In this document: positions 11,354 to 23,000 of the stretch, in pieces
Numbering within the stretch: position 1 is the stretch's first letter
Layout: every line of letters begins with the position of its first letter
DNA from: Gnetum montanum
Taxonomy: Eukaryota > Streptophyta > Gnetopsida > Gnetales > Gnetaceae
Length of the DNA: 64,000 nt
Assembly: GCA_015680685.1 (NCBI GenBank)
Contig: MNCI01033448.1
Location: forward strand, 124,001 to 188,000
Reading direction: 5' to 3'
Position numbers and translations under genes: made by a program
The notes under the pieces: generated by a model
The model's input: the letters and a program-made list of their open reading frames with translations, nothing else
What the model was told of the DNA's origin: nothing
Database searches by the model: none

Positions 11354-12988
11354 TGTAACGACTGAAAACGTCGGTGGCTGAAAAACATCAAGGAGTTAGT
11401 GGGCATGCCATTTTTGACCTCATACCCATGGGAGGGTCGTGCTGGGTGTGTGTGGATATGGGGCCCCTTGAACGGTCTGGTTAATCAGACCGGGACTTAA
11501 TCGGTGTCTATATTCTTTTGCAACATATATTTTTGAAACAAGAACGAAAATGCAAAGTAATGCTTGAAAGTAAATAATGCAAAAAAAAAATAATACAAAA
11601 CACAATAATAAGCAAGAAATAAAGTAAAATTTAGTTAGAAAAATGCACCACTCCAAAGCTAGAGGTTTTCTCTATCAAGGTGGATACAGTCGATTGCACA
11701 GCTTGGTGGAGTGCAGAGATCCCGAGACTAACCAAGACATGTAGAGAAAAATAGGTTGTGCGCTTGTACATGGACTTGGGTGTTGACAATGCAGGGATTC
11801 TACCAAGGTGGTAGAAAGGAAGACAGAACAAAGTGCTAGCTAAAGATGCTAAATTTTTGTAGTGTCAAATAGAAAGCTTACAATGCTTGTTGTTACAATG
11901 TGTTGGGAAGAGAACTTGAGTGCTAGAGGAAAAGTCGAAGAATCCAGAAAATCTTTGAACTTTTGAATGCTGCTTGTTGGAAAAATTTTGAACCCTTTGA
12001 ATGCTGCTTTTTAGGGTATTTATAGGGCCAAGGGCATGCGAAAGGGGTGGTTTGGACACCTCGTGCCTTGGGCCCATGTTGACTTGTTGGCACCACACAT
12101 GCCATGTATGACCATTGGACCTACAAGATCGTTGTACTGCGATCCTGTCATGTCGTAACTATGATTGTACTATGCCATAATTGCACCATCAGTGTCTGGG
12201 GACGTGTGCCAATGGTCCAATTAGGTGAAGTGCATTGATGTTGCACAACCACCCGCATGCCCTACTGTGCTTTGTAGCATAGCATGCTTGGCGTAGTGTA
12301 GCAAATTGTCATGCATTCTGCTACATATGTGTTGCATGCATGCTACACTATGCTACGCTACGTAGCATAGCAACTGGCCTTACTCATGAATACTTTGTCA
12401 ATTTGCAAACTTTGCTTCTGCGAGACTTGCAAACTTAGTGATTTTTCCCTTTTGAGCTATCTTCTGTCTCTTTTGCAAGATTGCTATGCGTCGCTACACC
12501 ATGTAGCTCAGCGTAGCATGGCAACAGACATGGTCTGCTACTTCTTGATGGAATGGGACATTCTAAGGACTTAAATTTGGGCAAAGGGACTGGCTGTAAA
12601 TTTTTTTTCATGTTATTCTACCTTACGTAGCATAGCGTAGTGTTTCACTTCATTCTGCAATCATCTTCTGAATCTTACTACGCTACATAGCAAGGCGTAG
12701 CGTAGCGTAGGAGAGTTCGTAACTTAGAAAACTTTCCAAATTGTTTCGTGCATCCAGAATGCTGCTACCAACTCTGTGCACCATTTCTGAGTAGGCTGTT
12801 AGTTGGGCAAGCTACTTGGGTGGATAGGCAGGGTGACTTGTAGAGCTTGTTCATGCCCAAAGTAGAAAATTTTCTGAATTAGCCAGCCTGAACTCAAAGC
12901 GTTCTCCTCCTGAAGAACTGTCATGGTGCTATGCAGATTGTAACGCCTGGTGAAGTGAGAATGACTTCAAATTTTTTGGGGTGTTTCG
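11354..12988 (-). repeat. E2 5' LTR (type I), 1635 bp
   Basis: Reverse strand matches the E1 LTR and E8 LTR nearly end to end: gaagtcattctcacttcacc near the start, ...TTTTCAGTCGTTACA at the end. The first bases read CGAAACACC, as in E8 (CGAAACAAT), where E1, E4 and E5 have TG. TATA box at 12017-12024. Clusters of TACGTA-centred palindromes in U3 (around 12320-12372 and 12600-12720). It sits inside another minus-oriented LTR fragment (12989-13890). Confidence 0.88.
12017..12024 (-). promoter_or_regulatory. TATA box of E2 LTR
   Basis: Minus strand reads ggccctataaataccc, the context shared by the family LTRs. Confidence 0.75.
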
Positions 12989-13890
12989 CTAGGGAAGCTA
13001 AATTTGCTGGGTCAACTATTGTCATGTTGTGTGGGTGTCAGGTTGGAACTCAACAAGGTGTCATGCTTGGATGCTAAAGTGCAGAGGTGAGGAAGGTGCT
13101 AGAGTTGGTCTAATGCTAGGATTTGCTGATTGTCAACCTTTTCCTTGTCAATCTTTTGCAAAAGCCAATTGCCTAAAGCCAACCATTAAAATGTTTATTA
13201 CTAGGATATTTATAGAGCTAGGGTTGATGGGAGACATGGATTGGATGCCACATGGCATGGGTCCCACGCAGCATGAGTGTGAGCAAGTCACATGGACATG
13301 CTATGCTCAAAGTGTCAAGCTCTGCAGGATAGAAATAAGAGCTAAGCATCTATCAAAATGTGACCACACTACCCAAATTGAATGTGCCAAAGTTTGAGGG
13401 ACTACCACATACCTACAAACAATGCCAAAACAAATGCTATTCGGAGCCTATGCTTTGGGACTACGTCATCCACCTCTTCTGAGTAGGATCAAGCATAGGA
13501 ACATTTTTTGGGATTAATAGGGGGTACAAAAACAAAGAAAATTGCTGATCTTGACCATTGGAGAGATGTTGAAGCAGGAATGAAGGTTGATGTTAAGCTT
13601 TGGAAACTTTCAAAGGCATTTGGAGGTGTTTTCCAAGTGTCACGCTATCTACGCTGCCTAGTGTGGTAGAGCATAGCATGAACATGTAGAAAATTTTCAC
13701 ATTTTGGCTTGCTATGCTATCTATGCTACATAGTGTAGTAGAGCATAGCACCCTTTTTCCAGTGAATTTTTCCAAAAGTTAAAATTTTTTCTCATGGCAT
13801 GCTAATCACATGCTGGGGTATAGTAGGGCAGGAAACTTTAGCAGCTAGGAAATGCATCTTCCATGTCAGAATGGCTTGACAATTTTTGGT
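12989..13890 (-). repeat. LTR fragment, minus orientation (type III-like)
   Basis: On the minus strand it resembles the E5 LTR: a block around 13470-13620 matches the reverse of 33520-33620. A TATA box with flanking agctctataaatatcc lies at 13214-13207, next to a tcccatgccatgtggcatcc block comparable to gtcccacctaccacactgcc in E4. Truncated at both ends: by insertion of E2 at 12989, and at about 13890 where plus-oriented LTR sequence begins. Confidence 0.6.
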
Positions 13891-14457
13891 TTCACACTTA
13901 GATCCTATTGGACCACTGGTGCACACCATCCAAAACATATTTCATTACTATACCCATGAAACACAACAATAGCCAACCCAGTAGGTTCGGTCTCCATAGG
14001 AGCTGTTAGTTACACATCTCAGATGTCTCAGAGATTGTGACTACATTACTACGCTACCACTGTGCCTGCCTGTACATCCCATACCACTCTCACTTATTTT
14101 CTTGTAATAGCTACTTTTCCCAATTTAGGACCATGCACTTTCATTCTTAAGTTCTATTGCATTTTCAAGTGCTCTTTCTTTACTATTTTGTAGATATTTT
14201 ACACATTTACACTGTTGTTCTCAAGCCGAGACACCTTGCTATGCTTTGGTTTAGCCAACCCTAGTGCCTACACGTAATGTTGTATAAACCCCTCTTGCAA
14301 GCATTCATCTTAACACCTCATAAATCCCTATATGATTGACAATACTATTCAGGGCACCCCATCTTCATTTTATAGCATGGCCCTCACATAGATTCAGGGT
14401 TAGGTTGTATGCCCGCTAACCTCTCATTGTTCCAACCACCAATGTTTTTGGTTGTCA
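13891..14457 (+). repeat. E3 5' LTR, 3' fragment
   Basis: Matches 34070-34624 of the E5 LTR (ttggaccact, gtagcaatagtcaaccta-like, ctaacctctca...gttccaaccacc) and ends ...GGTTGTCA, followed within 8 bases by a PBS-like site. U3 is missing. Left edge is approximate. Confidence 0.75.
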
Positions 14458-14464
14458 TAGTTTC

Positions 14465-14481
14465 TGATACTAGAAGGAGGG
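14465..14481 (+). promoter_or_regulatory. Primer binding site of E3, mutated
   Basis: TGATACTAGAAGGAGGG, two changes from the E4 site TGGCACTAGAAGGAGGG, 7 bases after the LTR end. Confidence 0.6.
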
Positions 14482-14868
14482 ACATCCCATTCTTCCTCAT
14501 TTAAGGGTAGTTCTATATGCTTTCTACACCTTTTTTACTAGTTTCAAGCTAGCATAGACATAACACTCCTATGGACCTACCATGGCAATAGCTGACTCAT
14601 AGGCTAGCATAGTAGTTTTCTACGATTTGATTGGTGTAGATTGGTCCTAGTTGTTGGTTCTTCTAGAACCCCACAAAGCAAAAGCCCAATTATATCCATT
14701 GTGTTATAATATAAGTGCTCAAAAGATACTTTTTAGTAGTTTTTTCAAAGTTAGTCATTTATTTGGCCTATTTTCACAGGTTTTCATACTTAGCTATTTT
14801 TCCAATGTTCTTTGCACTTAATCATTTTTTGTTTAGCACTATCATTTCTTGCATTTTTACATAGTAAC

Positions 14869-17071
14869 ATGAATCCTATGAACCCTTCAACCTCTACCCT
14901 AAGCATAGAGGTAACCGACCCCATCTAGCAGGTGCTAGAAATCAATCCCCCACATAGTCTCATATAGCCACAATGGTAGTCACTCAAACTATGCAATCAA
15001 CTGCCCAAGAACATGGTGCTCAAGGATTAAAAATACAACTTTCTCTATGCGAAGCCTTATGTGGATCTTTCCCTAGAATACCAAGAATTAGATGCCAAGA
15101 AAAGCTTTGAAATCATACACCAGAATAGGAAGGACTTCCTTCCTACACCCGACACCTTCATCCCACTTACCAACAACTTTTGTTGCTTACTGGACCAACT
15201 TGTTAGAGTAAGTAGGCCTAATGAAAATGATGCAACATCAAATTATGATGAGACCTTTCATGATGGACAAGATGAGTTTGAGGCTTGTTTAGAGAGTGGA
15301 AACAATTTTTAAACCTTCATCCAATAGTGTGTTTCCAGTTTTGTCTCGCACCAATCATAGTCATCGACCTTCTTTAAGGAAGTGGTGTCACACTTGCTAC
15401 CTAGGTCCAAGCTAGTGATGGCAAGCCACCACGTACTACACACATAATAGGGCACGGGGCCATCTACCTCCTTTCCCTTTAACATCTCTGCCTAGTTCAC
15501 ACAACTTTCCTTCCCAACATCTCTGATGCCAACACAGCCATATGTGCACATGATGCTCTTATCTTAGCCAACAAGAGTCAGGTGTCCTTAATCCCAACCA
15601 TCTCATTGGCATCTTCAACAATGACACAAGCCACAATCACTTGGTGTGTCCTAGCATCTGTGCCTATGGCATAGCAGTCACACACCTAGCAATAGATGTA
15701 GCAACAAATGCAACAAGCATCTCACATGATCGTGCAACCCACAGTAGGGTAGTGGGCCACTCAAATGACACAATTGGTGGCACAACTAGTGCAACTAGTT
15801 ACCTCTTCCCCGAGTTTGGACTAGGCATTCCAACACATTTAAACATAGATAGCATAGGTTAGGCAGCTTAAAGCTACTAACTCCAAAAGGATCCACATGA
15901 TGGACTTCTACTAGGATGACCCCACCATTCTTGTGGTCCCATCACTAACCTTGCCTCCAAGTATTTAGCTTCCTTAGTTCACAAAATACAATGGTGAGGG
16001 GGACCCCAATGCACACCTTGTAACTTTTTGTTTTGAATGCCTGCTCTTGCAAGCATGGCCACATGTAATCATTCATGTCTTCACCATGTCCTTAATTTGC
16101 AAGGCACTTGATTGGTATTGTGCACTCCTCAGGGCTTCAATATCTACTTTAAAAGAGTTGCTCAACTAATTTGTGACCCACTTCAAGTATAACTTGAAGC
16201 TCCAAGTGATCTTGGACCAACTAATGGACATCAAGAAAGGCCCTCTAAAGCCCATGAAAAAGTTCATTCAATGGTGGAGCATTGCACTTAATAAAATCTG
16301 TGAACCAATAGTAGAAACCCATCTTTTGGCCATCTTTAAAGGTGTGGAAAATGACTTTATTAAGTCAAAACTATACTATTTAGCCCCACGTTCCCTGAGC
16401 CAAGCCTTTTCTCAAACAAAGAGCATTCAGGATGTGGTAGAGGCCAGTAAAGACCTAGCATATGTGGCCTATAAGAATGCTCACATAAATAAGGACAAGG
16501 AAAAGGGCAAGGAAACAAAAACCATTATTGCTATGGTTGATGAGGCCAAACCTAACAATACTAAAGCAATAGCCAAGGCACCTAAAGCCCCAGCCAACAA
16601 AAATAAAACATTTGGTTTTATCACTATGAGAACCAACTAGCCTACACCTTCAGTGGTTGGGGGGCAAGCTACCCTAAGGTCAAGCTTTAAGCACAAAGAT
16701 TGCTCAAAGTATACCCAGTTACCTATCAAGTTATCTGAGTTTTTGGGCTAGCTACTTTGTGTTGGGAATATCCATCAAAAACAAAAGTCTAAGGACACAT
16801 GTAAGCACCATGATTAATACTAGAAGGTCCTCAGAAACCCCTTAGCAATTATGCCAAATGAGCTGTTGGTTCCTAAAATTTTTTAGGTTGGACCAATTCT
16901 ACAATTATCATCAATTACATGGTCGTGATACAAATTATTTCTTGGCATTAAAAGATGACATTCAATGCATGATTGATCAAGGAAAATTGATCCTTGATGA
17001 TATCAATCGTGTGTGACCAAAAAACCAATGAATGAAGTTCTACAAAGACCCCCTTAATACTAGTAGTGTAG
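14869..17071 (+). pseudogene. E3 gag (truncated)
   Basis: ATG at 14869 (MNPMNPSTS). The N-terminal block around 15061-15312 corresponds to gag N-terminal sequence in E2 and E8. Gag core about 15975-16640 (KYNGEGDPNAHL, then LDQLMDIKKGPLKPM, FKGVENDFIKSKLYYLAP), followed by a Lys/Ala-rich linker and a knuckle near 16900-16960 in which the last Cys is lost (DTNYFLAL). Coding ends mid-gene near 17071, where truncated LTR sequence of E4 begins, so the protease is missing. Several stops and frameshifts. The leader 14482-14868 shows no clear repeat array. Confidence 0.85.
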
Positions 17072-17379
17072 GCTACACAGGATGAGTGTAGCAAGCTGCA
17101 GAATTTTCTAAGTGTCATGTTACACTTCCATTGCCCCTACTACACTCTAGAGCATAGCTAGCATAACACACCTTTCAATATCTAGTTTTTCCTAAGTGTC
17201 AAGTAATAAGCTGTCAAGCTCTCATCATCAAAAGGGCATTTAGCAAATTTTCTAATTCCTGAGGCTACCCCTCTTGCTATGCTCTAGAGCGTATCTAGTG
17301 TAGCAAGAACAAGGATTATAGTCTTTACCAGATTCTTCTAAGTGTCCATGCTATGTCCTATTCCAAGCTAGTGCCTCAT

Positions 17380-17590
17380 GTCCTGCACATAATGTGGGAT
17401 GAGCATAACAGCTAGCACCATGTGTCCTACACATAACATGGGATGAGCATAGTAGCCAGTGCCCCATGTCCTACTCATAACATGGAAGAAGCGTAGTAGC
17501 TAGCATCCCATGTCCTACATGTAACACAGGGTGAGCATAGTAGCTAGCATCTCATGTCCAACATGTAACATAGGATGAGCAAGACATCTA
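17380..17590 (+). repeat. Tandem repeat in type II LTR U3
   Basis: Four to five units of about 60 bp built on tcccatgtcctacacataac...gggatgagcatagtagctagca. The same array is in the 3' LTR at 24596-24810. Because it lies in U3 it may affect promoter strength, which is inference. Confidence 0.75.
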
Positions 17591-17719
17591 GAGTTAGAAA
17601 ATTTTTTGAACTTTTTCTAGTCACCTCCAAACATACAAATTTTTTTGAATTTCTCTTATGGTCCCACCTACCACACTGCCACGTGGCACCCGATCCACAT
17701 TTTGGGCTAACCCTAGCCC

Positions 17720-17727
17720 TATAAATA
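17720..17727 (+). promoter_or_regulatory. TATA box of E4 5' LTR
   Basis: TATAAATA in ctagccctataaataccc. The 3' LTR counterpart (near 24950) has decayed to ccctataactacccc. Confidence 0.75.
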
Positions 17728-18455
17728 CCCCTATGCCCTAATGTTTCAAGGGGTTGGCTTCCATTTTTCACTGGATGGGTAGTTTGCATGTTCTTTTGGC
17801 ATTTGGCATTTTGGCTTCTTAGCACATAGCTCTATGGGTGAATGAGACCTAGAGCACACCACACTGATAGAGAGGTAGAGGTGCACATCACAACCCATTA
17901 TAGCCATGTTGCAGCCCTACAAAACACCACATAGTACACCATGGCGATCAACCCAATAGGCACAATTCATCATAGTGAGCACCAAAATTCATGGCCTAGC
18001 ACTATTGAGATTGTAACTGCAGTCCCACTTTGCCAATTGTACACTATGTACCTTTTGAGACCCTTTTGGAATTAGCTACACTCACCGTTTTGGGATTGTG
18101 CACTTCTCTTCTTAAATTCTATTGCATTCCTCAAGAATTTTTCTTTGATATTCAATGTAACACTTATATTTTCTTGCTTTTTCATACATATTTGCATGTT
18201 TACATCATTGTTCTTAGGCCAGGACACTTTGCTATGCTCTAGCTTTGCTAGACCTAATACTGTGTGTAATGCAGCATAAACCCTTCTCACACATGCTCAT
18301 TTTAACATCACGTAAGTCTTTGTCTGATCAACAAGACCATTCAAGGCATCTCCTTTCCATTTTCCAGCATGGCCCTTATAAGGATTTGAGACTAGGCTAT
18401 ACACCCGCAGACCTCTCGGTGTTCCAGCAACTAACATTTCTGACATCATAGTTTT

Positions 18456-18472
18456 TGGCACTAGAAGGAGGG
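18456..18472 (+). promoter_or_regulatory. Primer binding site of E4
   Basis: TGGCACTAGAAGGAGGG, 8 bases after the LTR end. Best preserved PBS of the family in this window. Confidence 0.75.
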
Positions 18473-18799
18473 CCTCAACATTTCCTTTTACATTTTTTGA
18501 TTGGCACTTAGCCAAAACTCTATATGCTCTAGAGAGCATAATAAGTTCTGAGAGTGTAGTAAGCTCTAGCATAGCGAGCTTGACAAGCTTCAACATAGTA
18601 AGTGTAGCACCAGAGTTAGCCATTTTCAGCATCTTTCATACTTAGCATATTTTTTTTGCATTTTTATACTTAGCCAAATTTTCTACAATTTTACACTTAG
18701 TTAATTTTCTTATATTTTTTATACTTAGGCATTTTTCTGCATTTTTAGACAACCATATTTCTACATTTTTAGACAACCCCTCCTTGTTTGACATAATCT

Positions 18800-21410
18800 C
18801 ACTCACAGAATCCTACCACTAGTTGTTATCCCAAATCATCGATGCAAATAATCATGATGTAGGAACAAGCTACAAGGAAGCCTTATAAGAGGAAGAAGAT
18901 GATTCCAAGGCTTTCTCTAAAAGAGAGAGCCCCTTCTACATCATCTTCCAATAACTGCTCCTTAGTACGACCCCTCCTCAATTCAGTTTACTTATCCTCT
19001 TTAAGATGGTGACCATGCCAATTCAAGCTTTCTTGTAAGTAACCACTATATTTGCCCAACCCTATGCTTATTCAAGGACCACCTCCCAGCCCAAAATGAT
19101 CCAGGCATCCCACATCCCACTTGTCTCATCGGCATCCATGGTATCTATTCAACCCATTTGTGTGTGGCCACCTTAGTCATCATGTCCATCCCTCAACCAA
19201 CAAATTAACTAAAATTTTTCACTATGATATTAAACTGGAAAAATTTATATGCTATGATGTTAAACTAACAAACTCCATAACTAACAATCCGATCTTATTC
19301 CATACACCCAAAAGAAAACTAGCCAATGCAACTAGGTGGTAGACCCTCAAACTTGGATAAGGCATTCCAGCTGATCCAAAGCTTGACGAAGAAGATCAAC
19401 TGACTCAAAGCTACCTCCTTTGACATCATCAAGGTGGTGGAATTCTATTAGGACGATCCCATAAGTCCTATGGTACCACCTCTAACTCTTCTAATTAGGG
19501 TTCGATTGCATCAACTCACCAAGTACAATGGTGAAGGAGACCCCAATGCACACTTGGTCACATTTCGATCTAAGTGCCTATTCCTTTAAGTTTGGCCATC
19601 CACCATCATGCACGTGTTCCCCATGTCACTCATTGGCAAGGCCTTAGAACAATATCATGTGCTACCCAAGGCCTCAATATCTTCTTTGGAGGATCTCATA
19701 AGCTAGTTTATGACATGCTTTAGGTACAACCTAAAGCCTGAAGCAACCTTCAACTAGCTCATGCAAGTCAAGAAGGGGTCCCTAGAGCCCATGCCAAAAT
19801 TCCTCCAACATTGGAACACTACATTGAGTGAATTATGTGAACCCCTAGTAGAGACACACCTATTGACCATCTTTAAAAGTGCAGTGAATGACTTCATTAA
19901 GTTCAAACTATATTACTTGGCCCTAAAGTATCTAAGCTAGGCCTTTGCCTAAACGAAGGGCATAGAGGAGGTAGCACAAGCTAGCAATGACGTAGCCTAT
20001 GTGGCCTACAAAAACCAACATGTGCACAAGAAAAATGCAATACTAACAATAGTGGATATAAGCACAAAATAAACCAACTGAATCCCAAAGGCTAAGCAAC
20101 CCAAGGCCCCAGCTCATAAAGCCACCAACTTTGGTGCCAACTAACCTACATTGGCAAGGGCCATTTCAAAGCCCAAATTTGAGTGCAAGAATTGCTGAAA
20201 GTATACACCATTACTGATGGAACCCTCTAAATTGCTAGAGAAACTCCTGAAAGCTAAGAAAATCCAACACAAACACATAAGAAATATTTCCTACCAAAAA
20301 CATGATAGGTACTATGAACTACTGAAGAATCCTGCCTCAGTAGTACCAAATGAGTCCCTTATCCCAAAACACTTCAAGCTAGACCAATATTGTCATTAGC
20401 ACTAGATATCTGGTCATAATACTAACAACTATCATTCTTTGTAGGATGACCTACAAAGAATGATAGGACTAGGCCAATTGGTGCTTGACACAACAAGCCA
20501 ATGCAATGTAGACAATGCCCCCTATGTCATAAACTCTACTAGCATAGGTGGAAAGTCCAAACCTATGCAACAACCTCTTGTGATCCACATGCCTCCTAAC
20601 AAGGTAAGGATCCCCTTGGCCTCCATAAGAAAGAAGCCTTCCTTTGTTATGAAAGTGCCACCTTGGACACCCACAACACCCTTTGTGGTGAAGGTTCCAT
20701 ACCAACCATCCACTAAGATGTTAAATTAGCATGATGCAATAACAACAACTACTAAGCAACCTTTCATCATCAAGATGCCATAATGAGTTGGCCCTATAAC
20801 AAATCCTAAATCACCCTTTATCATAAGGATTCCAAAATGTGATAGCCCCTCACCTACCCAAAGCCCAACAATGGGCAACATCTTAGTCCCTCCTACATCA
20901 AGGGGCAACCCCATTGGTAACCTGAGTAGGCCTACTAAATGGCAATGCAAGAGGACCAATGAGTTCCTTGCAACCCCCATGGTTGAAGCAAAGGCCATGA
21001 CCCGTAAGTAAAAACTAAACACTGTGGCCCCTACCCCCAAGTAGGATAAGAAATCCAAGCCCAAGTCCCCTCCATGAGAGATCTTTATCTCAAGTCGCAT
21101 GGAGGAGGTCAAGGCCAACACAATGGCTAATGACAAGGTCTTTGTAGCTACACTAACCTAGGTGAAACAAATGTTCAAGCAAAAGAACATAATGTTGAGC
21201 TTGTACAACCTGGTCATGATCTCAACTACTCATTGCCAAGCCTTGGCCTAAATGTTGGCCTCGATTTCTATTACTAAGGATGTCCCTATAGATGAGGCAT
21301 TCATCTGTGCTACAATGTTATCCCATGCACCTCATGAATCAGGTTCAACATCCCTAGCATTTCATGACAATGTAGTCAAGGTCAACCCTAAACAAGGAGA
21401 GGTCACTATA
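18800..21410 (+). pseudogene. E4 gag
   Basis: N-terminal part is hard to trace (18800-19480). Gag core about 19505-20070 (TKYNGEGDPNAHLVTFRSK, EALVETHLLTIFK-like block, VNDFIKFKLYYLA). Several TAG/TAA stops stand where E8 has Gln. Knuckle region near 20380-20450 (LDQYCH...GHNTNNYHSL) has lost the final Cys. A Pro/Lys-rich stretch (20570-21070) and a linker to protease follow, the latter matching 59780-60330 of E8. Frameshifts present; non-functional. Confidence 0.85.
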
Positions 21411-22230
21411 GCTCCATTGTCAATTAGCATATGTGTTGGGTAGTGCACCATCCATAGAGAGTATGTCAATGATGGTGCAGCAAAAAATGTAGTTCTATAC
21501 TCCATTGTCGACAAGCTAGGCTTGGTAGATGAAATCAAGCCAACCAAGTCCATGTGTCTAAAATCCTTCAATGGATCGTGTGTTACTATTAGGGGTACAA
21601 TCAACTTAGCCTTCATGGTTGGAGAGAAATTCCCCACTAGTACAGATTTCACTATCATAGAGGAGATGACAATCTTCAACCTAATCTTGGGTGGGCCTTG
21701 GCTAGCTCAACTATGGGTAGTCTCCTCTTCCATCTACTAAGAAACCCACCTTCCATACAAAGGTGGTAAATTTATCATTCATAGTGATAATTCCTCCTCT
21801 CTAGCTATCGACAACATAGACATGGAGCAAGTGTTGGAGGTGGAGATTCTTGGTGGTACACTTAAAGCAACCAATGTAATTCCTAAGGTTAACACACCCA
21901 AATGAGTGGTTGAAGCCAATAGCCTCCTAGAGGATCTTAAGACTTGCATGGCCTCTAATCCATTCCTGGTTAGGAAGCAACTATGTGACCAAGACTTTCC
22001 CTTGGTCAAAAATGTGCTAAGTGCCTACCTACCCTTTGCCTCCACTTACTATGCATTTTTTTACTTTTGTTTACATCACACTAGCTTACACATTTACATT
22101 TTTCCCATTTTCTTAGATCACACATTTCATTTTATTCCCACATTTCTTTTTACTTTGTTTACACATCGATCCACTTATCTTCTGCATTGCATTTTAAAAA
22201 TATCAAAAACACAAAAAAATGAAAAACCAT
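21411..22230 (+). pseudogene. E4 protease and C-terminal tail of the gag-protease exon
   Basis: Aspartic protease region: NDGAA active-site block near 21467 (first Asp reads Asn), then VDKLGLVDEIKP, then NLILGGPWL near 21690. The tail (21740-22030; VVEANSLLEDLK, LVRKQLCDQDFPL) is closely matched by E7 (54480-54300). The expected intron 1 donor would lie near 22010, where GTCAAAAATGTGC corresponds to CCAAAGGTAGC in E8; it is no longer a convincing donor. Confidence 0.8.
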
Positions 22231-22391
22231 AAAACTACAAAAACACATAGCTTGAAAAGGCTTTAAACTAGCCTAGAACCTGGAATGGCCTAAAACTATC
22301 ACTTTTTGCATTTCTTTTCTTTCATTCATGCATTTTAACTTTGTTTATGATAGGTGTCACTTGATGTTTTTTTCCTAGATGATTTTTGCAG
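22231..22391 (+). other. Remnant of intron 1 in E4
   Basis: Holds two decayed minisatellite B cores (ctttaaactagcc and ggcctaaaactatca, 22255-22305) and then the block gtcacttgatgttttttt leading to a TTTTTGCAG acceptor at 22383-22391. The antisense gene found here in E2, E6 and E8 is missing. Confidence 0.65.
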
Positions 22392-22448
22392 GATCTTGTA
22401 CGCACACAACATGACTATGTAGGCAGCATTACACCTCACATAAGCAAG
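22392..22448 (+). other. 57-nt micro-exon, remnant of the pol exon (E4)
   Basis: Flanked by TTTTTGCAG and by CAAG|GTAAGCAC. E7 has the same 57-nt segment (54019-53963, minus) with TTTTTGTAG and CAAG|GTAAGCAC. Its first half resembles the start of the pol exon in E5 (27454) and E6 (37461); its second half resembles sequence just before the donor after pol in E5 (30950-30977). So it looks like a pol exon collapsed by internal deletion. Confidence 0.65.
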
Positions 22449-23000
22449 GTAAGCACTCATTTTCCATGTTGCAAAAAATTGGCATAGATAGTTTACTATA
22501 ACTATAAACTAGTGTAGTAGTTTCCTATGACTATAAACTGGCGCAGATTGTCCTTGGCTCATGACATTAAACTGGTACAACATTCACTATCCATTATGAT
22601 GTTAAACTAGCATCCAATAGTCTTCTAGGACTATAAACAAGTACATCACGGTCTACCAAGATCTTAAATTAGGTTCATGGTTTGCCAAGACTTTAAATTG
22701 GCATGTTGCTAATCTGTTGGAGCACCTACCATTGGTGAGACCCTTGGGGCACTCGTGGCATCATCGCCTCACACCATTCTACTAAAATTTTGGAGCACCT
22801 ACCATTAGTGCGACCTTCAAAGAGCTTGTAGCATCATCACCTTGGCACTTTCAGTAGCTTCTTGAGCACTTGCAACTAGCACAACAATTGACACATTTTT
22901 AGCATCTTCGCATCCAACCCTTATAGCATCTTTGCATTTGGTAGTTGATTTGCATTTCATGTTGTGTGATTTTCTTATCTTCTCAGAGTTTTGTTTGTAG
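22449..23000 (+). other. Putative intron 2 of E4, containing minisatellite A
   Basis: Donor CAAG|GTAAGC at 22449; acceptor GTTTTGTTTGTAG at 22988-23000. E7 has the same pair (53962 to 53350, minus strand, acceptor GTGTTTGCAG). In E5 the donor is present (30978) but the acceptor has decayed (ttgtatttatac). Confidence 0.6.
22476..22705 (+). repeat. Minisatellite A, E4 copy
   Basis: About seven imperfect units with core ctatgactataaactggc or ctatgatgttaaactagc. Confidence 0.85.

Larger units (their letters stand above)
5223..12988 (-). mobile_element. E2: Tat/Ogre-lineage element, 5' portion, interrupted by E1
   Basis: On the minus strand, from high to low coordinate: 5' LTR (12988-11354), PBS-like site, leader tandem array, gag-protease, a degraded splice donor (6870/6869), minisatellite B, then a gene on the opposite strand (5499-6322). 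The copy stops at 5223 where the 3' LTR of E1 ends, so its RT to integrase part, if ever present, lies left of the window. E8 shows the same order. Confidence 0.85.
17072..18448 (+). repeat. E4 5' LTR, 5'-truncated (type II)
   Basis: Matches 24304-25676 of the E4 3' LTR nearly throughout (gtgtagcaagctgcagaatt; the array of agcatagtagctagcatccc-like units at 17380-17580; ccctataaatacccc; end block ...TTCTGACATCA). About 420 bases of U3 are missing, the left edge abutting E3 gag at about 17071. Confidence 0.85.

Noticed and set aside
13029-13397. 122-codon plus-strand frame as a gene
   Set aside because: The sequence is an LTR fragment in minus orientation, including its TATA box.
20726-21136. 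136-codon minus-strand frame in E4
   Set aside because: Antisense shadow of the Pro/Lys-rich gag stretch; it is not in the location of the antisense gene and E8 has no counterpart.
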